DNA of 64,000 nt from a bacterium (GCA_016124235.1 WGOC01000017.1:62001-126000); one strand, 5' to 3'; shown: positions 29,585-38,781, numbered from the stretch's first letter. A program made the numbers and translations. The notes: generated by a model not told the origin, from the letters alone.

Positions 29585-30832
29585 TCAGCTGCCTTTGACG
29601 TCGTAGCAGAACAACAATTCCTGATCGCGGAGATAGAGCTTGCCATTCACGACCACGGGGTGTGTCCAGATCCGGCCCTGGGGACTTCGTTTTGTGGACT
29701 GAGGCTCCAGCTTGAACCGTCCGTGTTCTTTCCAGCCTGCCGGTGATGCTTCAACCAGCGCCACCGTGCCACTGCTTTCCTCGAGGCAATACAACATCCC
29801 ATCGGCATAGTGAATCGCTCCTTTGCCGTAGTTACGATTGGCCCAGACTTCCTCGCCCGTTTTCCAATTCTGGCAAACCCACGCATAGCCATCCGAGTGG
29901 CCGTATAGGTAATCGCCCACCAAAACCACCCCGCCATGGTGATTCTTCATGACTTTGTTTTGGTAAACGACTGCGGGGTCACTGGAAGTCGCTTTAACCG
30001 CCTTGCAGCCGGCACCGTATCCGGCCGTCACATAGACTTGATCGCCGGACGCAATCGGCGTGGGAATGACCGCCGTCCGGCCGGGAAAATCTGATTGCCA
30101 GACAACCTTGCCCGAATCGGGATCCACACCGAAGAAACGCTTCGCCACGAGTTGGACATACTGTTTGGCGCCTCCCGGATGGGCGATGATGCTGGAGGAA
30201 TATTGAGCTTCATCCTGAAGATCGGTGGTGCGCCAGAGGACTTTGCCGGTCATTTTGTCCAGCGCGGCCATCGTCCCTTGTGAGCCGCCAGGCGTGCAGA
30301 TCACTCGGTCACCGTCGACAAGCACCGATTCGGTGTAACCCCAGCCCTGCAATTTGCCGCCAAGGTCCTTGGTCATCGAGACGCTCCAAAGTTCCTTGCC
30401 GTCCACCGTTTGGGCCGCAATCAGCGTTCCCTGCCCGCTCAACGCATAGACGCGATCGCCATCGACCGTCGGCGTACCGCGGGGTCCGTCACCCCAGTTG
30501 TTGGAATATTTTTCGCCCACCTTCGTAGCCCAAAGCTCCTTGCCGGTGTTGGCATCAAGAGCAAGGAGGAACTCGGTGTCACCGCGCAAGCCCATCGTGA
30601 ACAGTTTGCCACCCACAATGGAGTAACCCGAATAACCCAGCCCCGCATTCTCGTTGAGCCACACTCGCTTGGGTCCGCCCTCGGGCCAGCTTTTCAACAG
30701 ACCGGTGTCCGGTGAATGATCAGCGCGGTCCGGCCCCCGCCATTGTGGCCAGTCCGCCGCCTTCGTCGATGGAACGAAGCCGACCGCAACAAGGAGTGAC
30801 GCGGATACAAAAAGGACTGGGAAACGTTTCAT
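29585..30832 (-). CDS. Secreted PQQ-like beta-propeller protein
   Basis: 415 residues with a signal peptide (VLFVSASLLVAVGFV ... TKAADW). The mature protein opens with the WPQWRGPDRADHSPDTGLL motif common to the 'PQQ-binding-like beta-propeller' proteins of Planctomycetes and Verrucomicrobia, followed by blade repeats (LLALDANTGKELWATKVG, LIAAQTVDGKELWSVSM, MAALDKMTGKVLWRTTD, FFGVDPDSGKVVWQSDF). These are periplasmic or extracellular scaffolds of unknown specific role; no quinoprotein dehydrogenase catalytic residues are evident. It is 35 bp downstream of the ThuA-like gene on the same strand, so they are likely cotranscribed. Confidence 0.9.
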   Translation of the reverse strand: MKRFPVLFVSASLLVAVGFVPSTKAADWPQWRGPDRADHSPDTGLLKSWPEGGPKRVWLNENAGLGYSGYSIVGGKLFTMGLRGDTEFLLALDANTGKELWATKVGEKYSNNWGDGPRGTPTVDGDRVYALSGQGTLIAAQTVDGKELWSVSMTKDLGGKLQGWGYTESVLVDGDRVICTPGGSQGTMAALDKMTGKVLWRTTDLQDEAQYSSSIIAHPGGAKQYVQLVAKRFFGVDPDSGKVVWQSDFPGRTAVIPTPIASGDQVYVTAGYGAGCKAVKATSSDPAVVYQNKVMKNHHGGVVLVGDYLYGHSDGYAWVCQNWKTGEEVWANRNYGKGAIHYADGMLYCLEESSGTVALVEASPAGWKEHGRFKLEPQSTKRSPQGRIWTHPVVVNGKLYLRDQELLFCYDVKGS

Positions 30833-30867
30833 AGAAAGCGTGAATTCTGCCTGTTTGACGGATTGAC

Positions 30868-31812
30868 TTACCGACCGGTTACCGGGCTGGTGTAGGGTTC
30901 GGGCTCCAGCTCGATTGCGGGCAGTTTCATCGACGGCTTTTTGCCACCTTTGTTGTCCAGATTGGCCAACAAGTCCGCCTCGGTCACGTGCGACTGAACG
31001 CCATTGGGCGGCACTTCAATATGGGCCGTCCAAAGGATTGAGTTGAGGACGAGCTTGCGGAAGTTGTCGTTGCCAAAGTTGCGCAGGTAATGCGCCCCCG
31101 TCCACCCAAACCCACGCCCGCCGTCGGGCCGTTGATAGGCCCAAGCCACATGCTGCGGCTCGTGATTCTTGACCGCTTTGCGAACGGCCGGATTGCCCTC
31201 ATGCGGACCATCGCCGCGATCCATGGTGCTGGCTGGAGGAACCGCCGACAGAATGGGCGTCACGCCTTCCATCCCGTCGCGAAAACGCATGTGGAAATAC
31301 CACTCGTCCTTGATCGCAAACGGCTTCACTCCGCGAGTGATCGGATGATTGGGCAGCTTGTTGAAATGAGCCGTCCACACGGGATTCACCGACCAATCCG
31401 TTTCAAAATAGCCACCAATCCATTTCAAAAATTCCGCCCCGCCGTCATCCTTGGGCACTTCCACCGCGTAGTGCAGGCAGACCAGACCGACGCCTTGGTC
31501 CATGTATTTGCCGAGGATTTTCAGATTATCACCCTGGATCGCCGGATGTCCGCCACCGCCATCCGAATAAATGACAATCGTCGACGCGCCATCGAACACC
31601 GATGGATCGCTGGGAAAGCCATTCGAGACGACAATCGTCTGGAGATTCGGAACGTTTGCGAGGCATTGCTGCAGCAGCAGGCACCCGGCGCGATGTTCAT
31701 GTTCACCCGGCCCGTGGCTGGGTTTGCCGGCGACAAATACAACTTTCTTTTCTGCGGCTGACACGCTCAGGGAGGTCGTCAGCAGCAACGCGAGAATCAG
31801 GGACGTCTTCAT
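30868..31812 (-). CDS. Secreted ThuA-domain protein
   Basis: 314 residues from the ATG at 31812, where the signal peptide begins (MKTSLILALLLTTSLSVSA); an upstream in-frame extension is unlikely. The ThuA (glutamine-amidotransferase-like) fold is indicated by KVVFVAGKPSHGPGEHEHRA, DGASTIVIYSDGGGGHPAIQ, GVGLVCLHYAVE and WYFHMRFRDGMEGVTPIL. ThuA domains occur in trehalose-derived ketosugar metabolism and in many secreted proteins of this phylum. With the PQQ-propeller gene it forms a probable two-gene operon, divergent from the rhombotarget gene. Confidence 0.88.
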   Translation of the reverse strand: MKTSLILALLLTTSLSVSAAEKKVVFVAGKPSHGPGEHEHRAGCLLLQQCLANVPNLQTIVVSNGFPSDPSVFDGASTIVIYSDGGGGHPAIQGDNLKILGKYMDQGVGLVCLHYAVEVPKDDGGAEFLKWIGGYFETDWSVNPVWTAHFNKLPNHPITRGVKPFAIKDEWYFHMRFRDGMEGVTPILSAVPPASTMDRGDGPHEGNPAVRKAVKNHEPQHVAWAYQRPDGGRGFGWTGAHYLRNFGNDNFRKLVLNSILWTAHIEVPPNGVQSHVTEADLLANLDNKGGKKPSMKLPAIELEPEPYTSPVTGR

Positions 31813-32017
31813 AGGATTGGGAGTCAGACTAGATGAACTCCGAAAACCTTCAATGCCGATTCTTGGCAATTCCTTATCAACGAAATCAATGAGCACCAAA
31901 AAGTTTTACGATTAACGAATCGAACAACGAGCGACCTACACTCCCAATCCAGATTGCCCGACCATTCAGACATTCCTTGGGCATCCTCTGTTTGCGAGAC
32001 TAAACACAATCATCATC

Positions 32018-32878
32018 ATGAAGCGAATTCCCATCAACCTGCTCGTTGGCCTGACCGCAACACTCATTTTGACTGCCGGGTGCGGCACTTTCACCACCCG
32101 ATCGCGGCATCATTCCAGCAGCATGATCGATTACCTTTATCCCAAAGGTTTGGATCAGCCCGTGGAGCCCGGCATCCCCACGCTCAGGCTGCCGCTGCGC
32201 GTCGGCGTCGCCTGGGTTCCAGATCAATCAAAGGCAGACCGCTTCGAGAACGCCCATCCTCTTTCATCGGAAAACAGGCAACGACTCCTCGATCAGGTAG
32301 TCCCGCAATTCAGATCCTATAACTTCATCAAGTCGATCGACGTCATCCCCTCCGCCTATCTGTCTCCCCATGGAGGATTCGTCAATCTGGATCAGATCCG
32401 CGCGATGTACGGCGTCGACGTCATCGCGCTCGTATCGTACGACCAGATGCAGTTCACCGACGAGGGGATGCTGACTTTTGCCTATTGGACCATCGTTGGC
32501 GCGTATGCCGTGAAAGGCGAACGGAACGAAACGCAAACCATGGTGGACACTGCCGTCTATGACGTTGCGAGCCGAAGATTGTTGTTTCGCGCACCAGGAA
32601 TCAGCCGCATCAAAGCGTCGGCCACCCCTGTGAATCTGAGCGAACAACTTCGGCATGATTCCGAGGAAGGATTTCAACAGGCCGCCACCAACATGGTCGC
32701 CAATTTACAAACCGAGCTGGCGCAATTCCAGACCCGGGTGAAAGACTCACCGGACGATTACAAGGTCGAGCACCGCCCCGGCTATACCGGCGTCGGTGGC
32801 ATGGGCACGACAACATTTGCGTTAGCCGGTGTGCTCGGTCTGGGCGCTCTCTTCCGACGGCAATCATCGAAAGCATGA
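32018..32878 (+). CDS. Rhombotarget lipoprotein (rhombosortase substrate)
   Basis: 286 residues. A lipoprotein signal (LLVGLTATLILTAGC, acylated Cys in TAGCGTF) opens the protein. The body (RLPLRVGVAWVPDQSKADRF, IPSAYLSPHGGFVNLDQIRA, YGVDVIALVSYDQMQF) matches what I know of the rhombotarget lipoprotein family. The C-terminus is tripartite: Gly-Gly motif (YTGVGGMG), hydrophobic helix (TTFALAGVLGLGALF) and basic end (RRQSSKA), as in GlyGly-CTERM sorting signals cut by rhombosortases. The stop overlaps the start of the rhomboid protease gene by four bases (ATGA). The implied path is outer-membrane or surface lipoprotein released from its C-terminal anchor by the neighbouring protease. Confidence 0.88.
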   Translation: MKRIPINLLVGLTATLILTAGCGTFTTRSRHHSSSMIDYLYPKGLDQPVEPGIPTLRLPLRVGVAWVPDQSKADRFENAHPLSSENRQRLLDQVVPQFRSYNFIKSIDVIPSAYLSPHGGFVNLDQIRAMYGVDVIALVSYDQMQFTDEGMLTFAYWTIVGAYAVKGERNETQTMVDTAVYDVASRRLLFRAPGISRIKASATPVNLSEQLRHDSEEGFQQAATNMVANLQTELAQFQTRVKDSPDDYKVEHRPGYTGVGGMGTTTFALAGVLGLGALFRRQSSKA

Positions 32879-33522
32879 TCCGGTTTGCGCCATTTACGAC
32901 GGCCATCGTCATAGCCGCCATCGTGCTCGCAACATTTCCGTCAGCGAACGACTGGCTGATCTACGACCGGCGGGCGATCATTCAAGGCGAATGGTGGCGC
33001 TTGTACACTGGTCACCTGGTACATATCTCCATCAATCACCTCCTGTCCGATTGCTGCGGATTCTTGATCGCCGGATGGATTCTGGAACGGCAAAACAAAA
33101 GCTCGCGTGCGTTCGTATTTGTATTCGCGCCGTTGGCGATCAGCTTTAGCTCGATTCTTTTAGCTCCAGAAATGATTCGCTACGCCGGCTTGTCTGCATG
33201 GTTGTTGGTGCCGGTTGTGATTGTTGCAATCGATCTGACCAGCGGGAACGAAAAAGAGAAAACATTTGGCTGGGCGTGTCTGGTCATTCTTGCCACAAAG
33301 CTGTCGATAGAGATTTTGACTCAAACTTCGGCAATTGTTCCCTTGAATTCAAATGGCGAACAGATCGCGACCGCGGCACACCTTTCGGGAGTTGCCTGCG
33401 GACTCGGAATTGCACTCTACAACCGACGCGTCCGGAACCTCATTGACTCGCCAAAAAGCAAAAGGCCGGAAAGCAAAACGCTTTCCGGCCACGAAACCTT
33501 AAGCCAGCGACGGTTTACTTGA
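32875..33522 (+). CDS. Rhombosortase-type intramembrane serine protease
   Basis: 215 residues, multi-helix. Rhomboid landmarks: EWWRLYTGHLVHISINHLLS (WR motif and HxxxxxH region), nucleophile serine in YAGLSAWL and catalytic histidine in TAAHLSGVACGLGIAL. The short length and this motif set fit rhombosortases that process GlyGly-CTERM tails. The overlap with the rhombotarget gene makes a dedicated enzyme-substrate pair. The last ~20 codons run through an inverted repeat (33464-33490) that serves as the terminator of the convergent DUF1080 gene, so the C-terminal tail is probably nonessential; the stop overlaps that gene's end by eight bases. Confidence 0.88.
   Translation: MIRFAPFTTAIVIAAIVLATFPSANDWLIYDRRAIIQGEWWRLYTGHLVHISINHLLSDCCGFLIAGWILERQNKSSRAFVFVFAPLAISFSSILLAPEMIRYAGLSAWLLVPVVIVAIDLTSGNEKEKTFGWACLVILATKLSIEILTQTSAIVPLNSNGEQIATAAHLSGVACGLGIALYNRRVRNLIDSPKSKRPESKTLSGHETLSQRRFT
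33453..33490 (-). terminator. Rho-independent terminator of the DUF1080 gene, inside the convergent coding end
   Basis: On the minus strand, an 11-bp perfect stem (GGCCGGAAAGC / GCTTTCCGGCC) with a five-base loop is followed by TTTTGCTTTTT. It begins 24 bases past the DUF1080 stop and lies within the 3' end of the rhombosortase frame. The A-rich left side could also serve plus-strand transcripts poorly. Confidence 0.88.
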
Positions 33523-34282
33523 TCGGGCGAATCCGAACGTCCTTGAACTGAACGGTCATTGGCTGGCCGACGTGAATCTGCAGTGCCAGCACACCCGACT
33601 TGCGCCGGTTGACCGCATCTTCATCAATCACGCTAACCGTGACGCGGCCATTAATAATGTGGGTCAACTGGTTGCCCTTGGCGATCACGATGTAATCGTT
33701 CCAGTCGTTCTTCTTGATGTTCGCCTGGATGTCCTTGGTGTCACCGACTGAACCAATAACCTCGACCTTGAACTTGCCGGGATTCGACGGGCTGTCCGTG
33801 TTCGGTTGATCCGGATGTTCGCTCTCGCTAACGATCTTTGTGACCTGACCACGTTGCGCAAGGATTCCACGACCGCGCTCCTCATACAGAATGCCCGAGT
33901 AGGTGTCGCCGGCCTCGAAGTCAGCTTGATAACCACCGACGATCGGGCCGAAATCGCCGACGCTCAACACGCGGCTGCGGTACTGCACGCCCGAGTTGCC
34001 AAAGCCGACCGTGTTGTTCGCCACGATCTTGTATTGGAAACGCAATTCAAAGTCGTCGACTGAATCGTTGGTGTATACGAGGAACGTGTTGTGTTTGATC
34101 TTATTGTCGGGCTGGTCACCGGTCTTGCCGGTGATGGCACCATCCTCGACCGACCAGAGTTTGGGATTGCCCCACCAACCGGAAAGATCCTTGCCGTTGA
34201 AGATGCTCTTAAAGCCGACTTCATCGGCGGCGGAAGCAGTGAGAACAAACGCGAGACACGCGACGGGAATTAGTATTTTCAT
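33515..34282 (-). CDS. Secreted DUF1080 protein (3-keto-disaccharide hydrolase family)
   Basis: 255 residues with a signal peptide (MKILIPVACLAFVLTASAAD). The DUF1080 jelly-roll is signalled by FKSIFNGKDLSGWWGNPKLW, VEDGAITGKTG, FELRFQYKIVANNTVGFGNS-like GNSGVQYRSRV, and the end IHVGQPMTVQFKDVRIRPIK. Characterised members hydrolyse 3-keto-glucosides or bind glycans. Downstream of the sugar isomerase gene (88 bp) on the same strand; both may act on a modified sugar. Confidence 0.92.
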   Translation of the reverse strand: MKILIPVACLAFVLTASAADEVGFKSIFNGKDLSGWWGNPKLWSVEDGAITGKTGDQPDNKIKHNTFLVYTNDSVDDFELRFQYKIVANNTVGFGNSGVQYRSRVLSVGDFGPIVGGYQADFEAGDTYSGILYEERGRGILAQRGQVTKIVSESEHPDQPNTDSPSNPGKFKVEVIGSVGDTKDIQANIKKNDWNDYIVIAKGNQLTHIINGRVTVSVIDEDAVNRRKSGVLALQIHVGQPMTVQFKDVRIRPIK

Positions 34283-34370
34283 CTTTTGGAGGAAGATTTG
34301 CCGTTAATCAATGAACGATGTTCGATAGTCAGGATGCGTCTTTACTGGACCGAAAACGCCGAACGTCCAT

Positions 34371-35222
34371 TCACTTTTTCCCAAACGCACCCTTCAGGAA
34401 TTTCAATCCCTTGGTCGCGATCTCGTTGCGGGTCGGTTCCATCTTGCGCCAGATCGCGGCGGCTCGCGCGATGACTTTTACGTCCGTCGTGAACGATTCG
34501 ATCACCACGTCGCCTTTATACTTCACAGCTTTCAACGCCTTCACGATCGGCACCCAGTCGATGTGATCGTTGCCCGGCGTTCCGCGATCGCTGCCGCAGG
34601 CGTGGAAATGCCCCAGGAGATTGCCGGCCTTTTTAATCGCGGCGGCCTGGTTCTTTTCCTCGATGTTCATGTGGAACGTGTCGAGATGCAATTTCACGGC
34701 CGGCGATTTGACGGCCTTGATGAGCTTCAGTCCCTGGTCGCACGTGTTGAGAAAATCCGTTTCAAAGCGGTTCAACGGTTCGACACAAATCTCGACGCCC
34801 TTCTTTTCGGCGTGCTTGGCGAGCGCTTTCAAATTTTTCACTACGAGCGCAAATTCCTTCTGCTGCTGCTTCGGATCGACGGCGTCCGCCTTACCGACAA
34901 CGGAATACACGGGACCGATGACACGGGGGCAGCCCATCGCGGCGGCTTGATCAATAATCGCCTTCACGTAGGTCACGCCGGTTTTCTGGTCGGCGGCGCT
35001 GCCTCGCAAGTCCCGGCCCGGCCCCATGCACGCGCAGACGGAGCCGATGGCAATGCCGGCCTTCTCGGCGGCGGCTTTTACTTTGGCCGGATCGATATGG
35101 GAGGGATCCTCGATCGGGATTTCCACAGTATCAAAGCCCCAGGTTTTGAATTTCTTCAAGAGGCCGGTGCTCTTGGTGGTAAACGGGGAGGTGAAGAGAA
35201 ATGAATTGATGCCGAATCTCAT
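34371..35222 (-). CDS. Sugar isomerase/epimerase (DTE-like TIM barrel)
   Basis: 283 residues, cytoplasmic. AP-endonuclease-2-type TIM barrel of the D-tagatose/D-psicose 3-epimerase group: N-terminal MRFGINSFLFTSPF, GFDTVEIPIEDPSHID, metal-binding glutamate in ICVEPLNRFETDFLNT, LHLDTFHMNIEE, GHFHACGSDRGTPGNDHIDW and VVIESF. The set of Glu-Asp-His-Glu ligands matches Mn-dependent ketose 3-epimerases. Substrate unproven. Confidence 0.9.
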   Translation of the reverse strand: MRFGINSFLFTSPFTTKSTGLLKKFKTWGFDTVEIPIEDPSHIDPAKVKAAAEKAGIAIGSVCACMGPGRDLRGSAADQKTGVTYVKAIIDQAAAMGCPRVIGPVYSVVGKADAVDPKQQQKEFALVVKNLKALAKHAEKKGVEICVEPLNRFETDFLNTCDQGLKLIKAVKSPAVKLHLDTFHMNIEEKNQAAAIKKAGNLLGHFHACGSDRGTPGNDHIDWVPIVKALKAVKYKGDVVIESFTTDVKVIARAAAIWRKMEPTRNEIATKGLKFLKGAFGKK

Positions 35223-35313
35223 AATAGTGTGGACGAACGCTAGGCAAACGGACGCGGTGGGTCAAAGGAGAAAACCGGTTCGTTACCGTGACCAAAGGCG
35301 TGCCGACTTGGCG

Positions 35314-36627
35314 TTAGTTTTCCCTCCAGTTCGCGGGAAGATCCGATTTCGTCGCGAGCAAAATGGATTTGATCGCGTCCCGTTCGAACGAACCGAGGTG
35401 GGCGAACTCCCGCGACTTGACGCGACCGTCGAGCACCTGCAACAGGCGGTCGTAAACCATTTCCTTCAGCCTTGGGGGCAGGTCGTCAAACGCCGCCGAG
35501 TAAATCATGTAGCTGCACGGGTAGCGAAAGAGCCGATGCTTGAGTTGGAAATCCTTCAGTGAACGTCCCTCATCGTCGCGTCGCGCGTTTCGTTGAAAAG
35601 CGGTCTGGAAGTCCGGACTACCTTGAATGCCCGCGTCCGGCAGCATGATCTCATCGCAGAACAAAAGGTGTTGAACGATCTTTTCAGTCTGGCTGCGCGC
35701 CACGGTCAGCGTGCTGCCGACGTATTCGTCCGTGGCCGGTTCGCCCAATTCTTTGCGTAGCATTTCTTGCCGATAGGCTGCTAGGCGCACGAACATTCCG
35801 CCCTGCGACAGGACGTTTTGCATTTCCGTTTGATGCTCCAAAACCATGAGCGCAACGATGTCACTCGTCGTTCGCAAATAGGGATTGGTGTCGAAGTATT
35901 GGGAAAGGTCGCGACAATTGGCGCCGGCCGACATGTCAAACTCGATGCCGGACGGAGTCTCCTTCGCGATGCTGTTGCCCATATGATGAGCCTCGCCGTG
36001 CAAACCGGTGACATACCATCCTCCCCAACGCTCCGACAATGTGCTGCCCTGGTCGGTCACGTAGCTGCCCTGCGAGAGAATCGGTTGACCATCCGATGCC
36101 GGATAGACCGAACGCACCATCATTCCCGGCATGTTGTTCACGCGTGATCCGGCGTGGCAATCGAGACAACTGCTCGTCCGCACAAATTGAAGCGGCTGGG
36201 TCTTGTCGCGGTGATCCAGGACATAATAGGTCATGCCCAGCTTCGGACTCATGTCCGCCACTTCAACCACTCCGCCCTGCACCCAGCCCATATAGACGTT
36301 GTCGCCATAATAAACGGCCCGCGGCGTGTGGGGACTGATCAACGCGTTTTGGTGACTCGTCTTGGAAAACACCAGCACCTGCGATTCGACCGGGATCTGG
36401 AATTGCGCCATCAGTTCCCGCAGAAATTCCTTTTCGTTTTCCCGATCCAGATGAACTTCCCCGGAATCCAGCTTGCGCTGCAATTTTGCGACCGGTCCGT
36501 CCGGCTGGCTCTTCGAATAGTTGATCGGTGCCTGTTCGTACATCCCTTCGTACGCGCGGGCAGAACCGCCAAGCAGCAGCGAGCCAAGCAGCGCGAGCCA
36601 CGTCATCTTTTTGCCATACCGGATCAT
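35314..36627 (-). CDS. Secreted protein with a single CxxCH heme motif
   Basis: 437 residues with a signal peptide (MTWLALLGSLLLGGSARA). One CxxCH site (C154-LDCH158, in VRTSSCLDCHAGSRVNNMPG) indicates one covalent heme c. The surrounding SKTSHQNALISPHTPRAVYY and GSYVTDQGSTLSERWGGWYV segments look like a family seen in Planctomycetes/Verrucomicrobia; I know no function. It lies alone, 91 bp before the isomerase gene on the same strand. Confidence 0.78.
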   Translation of the reverse strand: MIRYGKKMTWLALLGSLLLGGSARAYEGMYEQAPINYSKSQPDGPVAKLQRKLDSGEVHLDRENEKEFLRELMAQFQIPVESQVLVFSKTSHQNALISPHTPRAVYYGDNVYMGWVQGGVVEVADMSPKLGMTYYVLDHRDKTQPLQFVRTSSCLDCHAGSRVNNMPGMMVRSVYPASDGQPILSQGSYVTDQGSTLSERWGGWYVTGLHGEAHHMGNSIAKETPSGIEFDMSAGANCRDLSQYFDTNPYLRTTSDIVALMVLEHQTEMQNVLSQGGMFVRLAAYRQEMLRKELGEPATDEYVGSTLTVARSQTEKIVQHLLFCDEIMLPDAGIQGSPDFQTAFQRNARRDDEGRSLKDFQLKHRLFRYPCSYMIYSAAFDDLPPRLKEMVYDRLLQVLDGRVKSREFAHLGSFERDAIKSILLATKSDLPANWREN

Positions 36628-36755
36628 CGACTCTTTCAGTCAGCGTAAACTCATTTCGCCACGAACGGTTTACGCGCAAAATTCTAATTGTCACGGACGC
36701 GCAATTCTTTGACTTGAATCAAATATCGCCAAGTTCCCGAAAGCACAATTCGTGG

Positions 36756-37826
36756 TCATCCCACTCGCAATAGTTCGAGCATCGCGCGGTCGAGCTTATG
36801 TCCTTTGAAGCGCTCGTATTTGACATCGCTTCGACCGCTGTCGAGTACACCGAAATCACCTCGCAAATTCCACAACGACCAGCCCCAACCCGCCTCTTTC
36901 CAAAGCGACAGCACGTCCTTCATCCAAGCGAGCCCGCCGACGTGCGGCGTCTTGTTGTAAAAGCCCCATTCGCCGACGTGAACGCCGACGCCGCGGGCTT
37001 CCAGTTTCTTCCACGGCTCGATTCGTTCACGGAACAAGCGCTGGCGGTCCCACTCGTCGCGGGTGCCTGCGTTCAGCGGCCAAGTTGGCATCGGCCATTT
37101 GTCGGAACCATCCACCCAGCTCGCCTTGAAATGAGTCAGCTTGAACGGATCGTAACCGCGCGTGCTCTGGCCGATTTTTAAATCCGCCAATTCGGGCACC
37201 GGATCCCGTCCATAATTCAGGCCGTCAGCGATGATCAGCCGGTCGGGATCCTTTTCGCGAATCGCCTTCACAAGACCGCGCACGACTTTCACATAGCGCT
37301 CGCTCGTCGTCTTGGCCGGTTCGTTCAACAGATCAAAACTCACGTGCGAGTTCGGAATGCCGCGATAACGCTCTGCAAAATGCGCCCAGTGAAACGCCGA
37401 CGCTTCGAGCGCACTTTCGTCAGTCCAGAGATCCTTGGGTTCGGCGGGCGGATTGACGCAATAACCCGGTGCGCGATGAAGATTCAAATTCACGTGAACA
37501 TCGTGTTGCCGGCCAAACTCCACGGCCTGATCGATCTCCTTGAGCACCTTCTCGTCGAGTTTCAGCCAGTCTTCCGGTTTCGACCAGCACCAGTACGAAA
37601 GCGGCAGCCGGACAAAATCAAATCCCCAGCCGGCCAACATCTCGAAGTCGGCTTCGACGAATGGTTTGTTCTGCCAATGCGTGAACTTCTCGAGCAAATT
37701 GAATCCCCGCCAGCGCGGAAGTTTTTCCGCCGATGGTGCCGGCAAGGCGGCAAGACTTGTGGACAATCCGGCGCCGATCACCAACGAGGCACCAGCAGTC
37801 GTCTTGAAGAATTCGCGACGGTTCAT
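36756..37826 (-). CDS. Glycoside hydrolase family 5 (cellulase-type), Tat-exported
   Basis: 356 residues. The N-terminus (NRREFFKTTAGASLVIGAG) is a Tat signal with RR. The GH5 TIM barrel has LPRWRGFNLLEKFTH, GWGFDFVRLPLSYWCW, LNLHRAPGY, acid/base E169 (FDLLNEPAK) and nucleophile E286 (VHVGEWGFY). The family cleaves beta-1,4 glucans, mannans or other beta-glycans. Neighbouring sugar enzymes fit a polysaccharide-degrading lifestyle. Confidence 0.93.
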   Translation of the reverse strand: MNRREFFKTTAGASLVIGAGLSTSLAALPAPSAEKLPRWRGFNLLEKFTHWQNKPFVEADFEMLAGWGFDFVRLPLSYWCWSKPEDWLKLDEKVLKEIDQAVEFGRQHDVHVNLNLHRAPGYCVNPPAEPKDLWTDESALEASAFHWAHFAERYRGIPNSHVSFDLLNEPAKTTSERYVKVVRGLVKAIREKDPDRLIIADGLNYGRDPVPELADLKIGQSTRGYDPFKLTHFKASWVDGSDKWPMPTWPLNAGTRDEWDRQRLFRERIEPWKKLEARGVGVHVGEWGFYNKTPHVGGLAWMKDVLSLWKEAGWGWSLWNLRGDFGVLDSGRSDVKYERFKGHKLDRAMLELLRVG

Positions 37827-37956
37827 AATAAGGATGGATGCGTGAACACGGGAAACGATTCACCCGCGGATGACAATTGAACAACCGCCAACTGCCCAAT
37901 CAGACCCTTCAATTGACATTCCCTCCACGTCGGCAGCGCGAACGTTACGATCCGGC

Positions 37957-38730
37957 TTACGCCGTCAGCAGGGATGCCGAATCAGCGTCGAGGAACAAAG
38001 TCGCTTGCGGCTGCTTCCGCAGGATCGACGCCGGGCAATCGGTCGTGATCGGCCCTTCCAACATCGCCTTGACGGGTTTGGCCTTGCGCGTTTCCGGGGC
38101 AATGCAAATCACCTTTTTTGCCGAGAGCAGAGCCGGAATCGTCAGCGTGAATGCGTACGGCGGCACGGCTTCCAACGACGGAAAATGTCCCTCGTTGACC
38201 TGCTGCATTTTGCACGCATGATCGAGCTTCACGAGTTTGACGAAGTATGCATCGTCAAACCGCGCAACCGGCGGGTCATTGAACGCAATGTGCCCGTTCT
38301 CACCGACTCCCATGCAGCAAAGGTCGATCGGTTGAGCTTTGAGCAAATCGGTGTAACGAGCGCATTCGTCGAGCGGCAGATCGGCGTCGCCGCCCAGGTA
38401 ATGGAATTTGCCAGGCTTCACTCGACTCTCGACGCGCTCACGCATGTACCGACGGAAACTCGCCTTGTGGTCAGCGCCGATCCCGAGGTATTCGTCCATG
38501 TGAAAAAGCGTGACTTTCGACCAATCCACGCCACCGAGCGCAACGAGCTTGTCGAGGAATTGAATCTGCGAATTACCGGTCGCCATGATCGCCGCCGCCG
38601 AACCCTGGCGTTCGATCGTTACGGCAAAGTGATCGCGCACAATTTGTGCGACATCGGCGGAAAGTTCCGTTTGCGATGGATAAACGCGAACCTGGAGTTC
38701 GTCGGCCTGAAACGTCTTGAGCGTGCTCAT
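37957..38730 (-). CDS. nagB: Glucosamine-6-phosphate deaminase
   Basis: 257 residues, usual NagB length. Converts glucosamine 6-phosphate to fructose 6-phosphate and ammonia. Landmarks: AIMATGNSQIQFLDKL, the catalytic aspartate in FHMDEYLGIG, GVGENGHIAFNDPP and VICIAPETRKAKPVKAMLEG. It is 130 bp upstream of the GH5 gene on the same strand. No nagA is nearby. NagB rather than 6-phosphogluconolactonase is supported by the MDEY and ENGHIAFNDP motifs. Confidence 0.93.
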   Translation of the reverse strand: MSTLKTFQADELQVRVYPSQTELSADVAQIVRDHFAVTIERQGSAAAIMATGNSQIQFLDKLVALGGVDWSKVTLFHMDEYLGIGADHKASFRRYMRERVESRVKPGKFHYLGGDADLPLDECARYTDLLKAQPIDLCCMGVGENGHIAFNDPPVARFDDAYFVKLVKLDHACKMQQVNEGHFPSLEAVPPYAFTLTIPALLSAKKVICIAPETRKAKPVKAMLEGPITTDCPASILRKQPQATLFLDADSASLLTA

Positions 38731-38781
38731 GAGTGAGCGGGCGAATGTAAAGAAACTGCCGACGAGGGCAAGACGGGAGAA

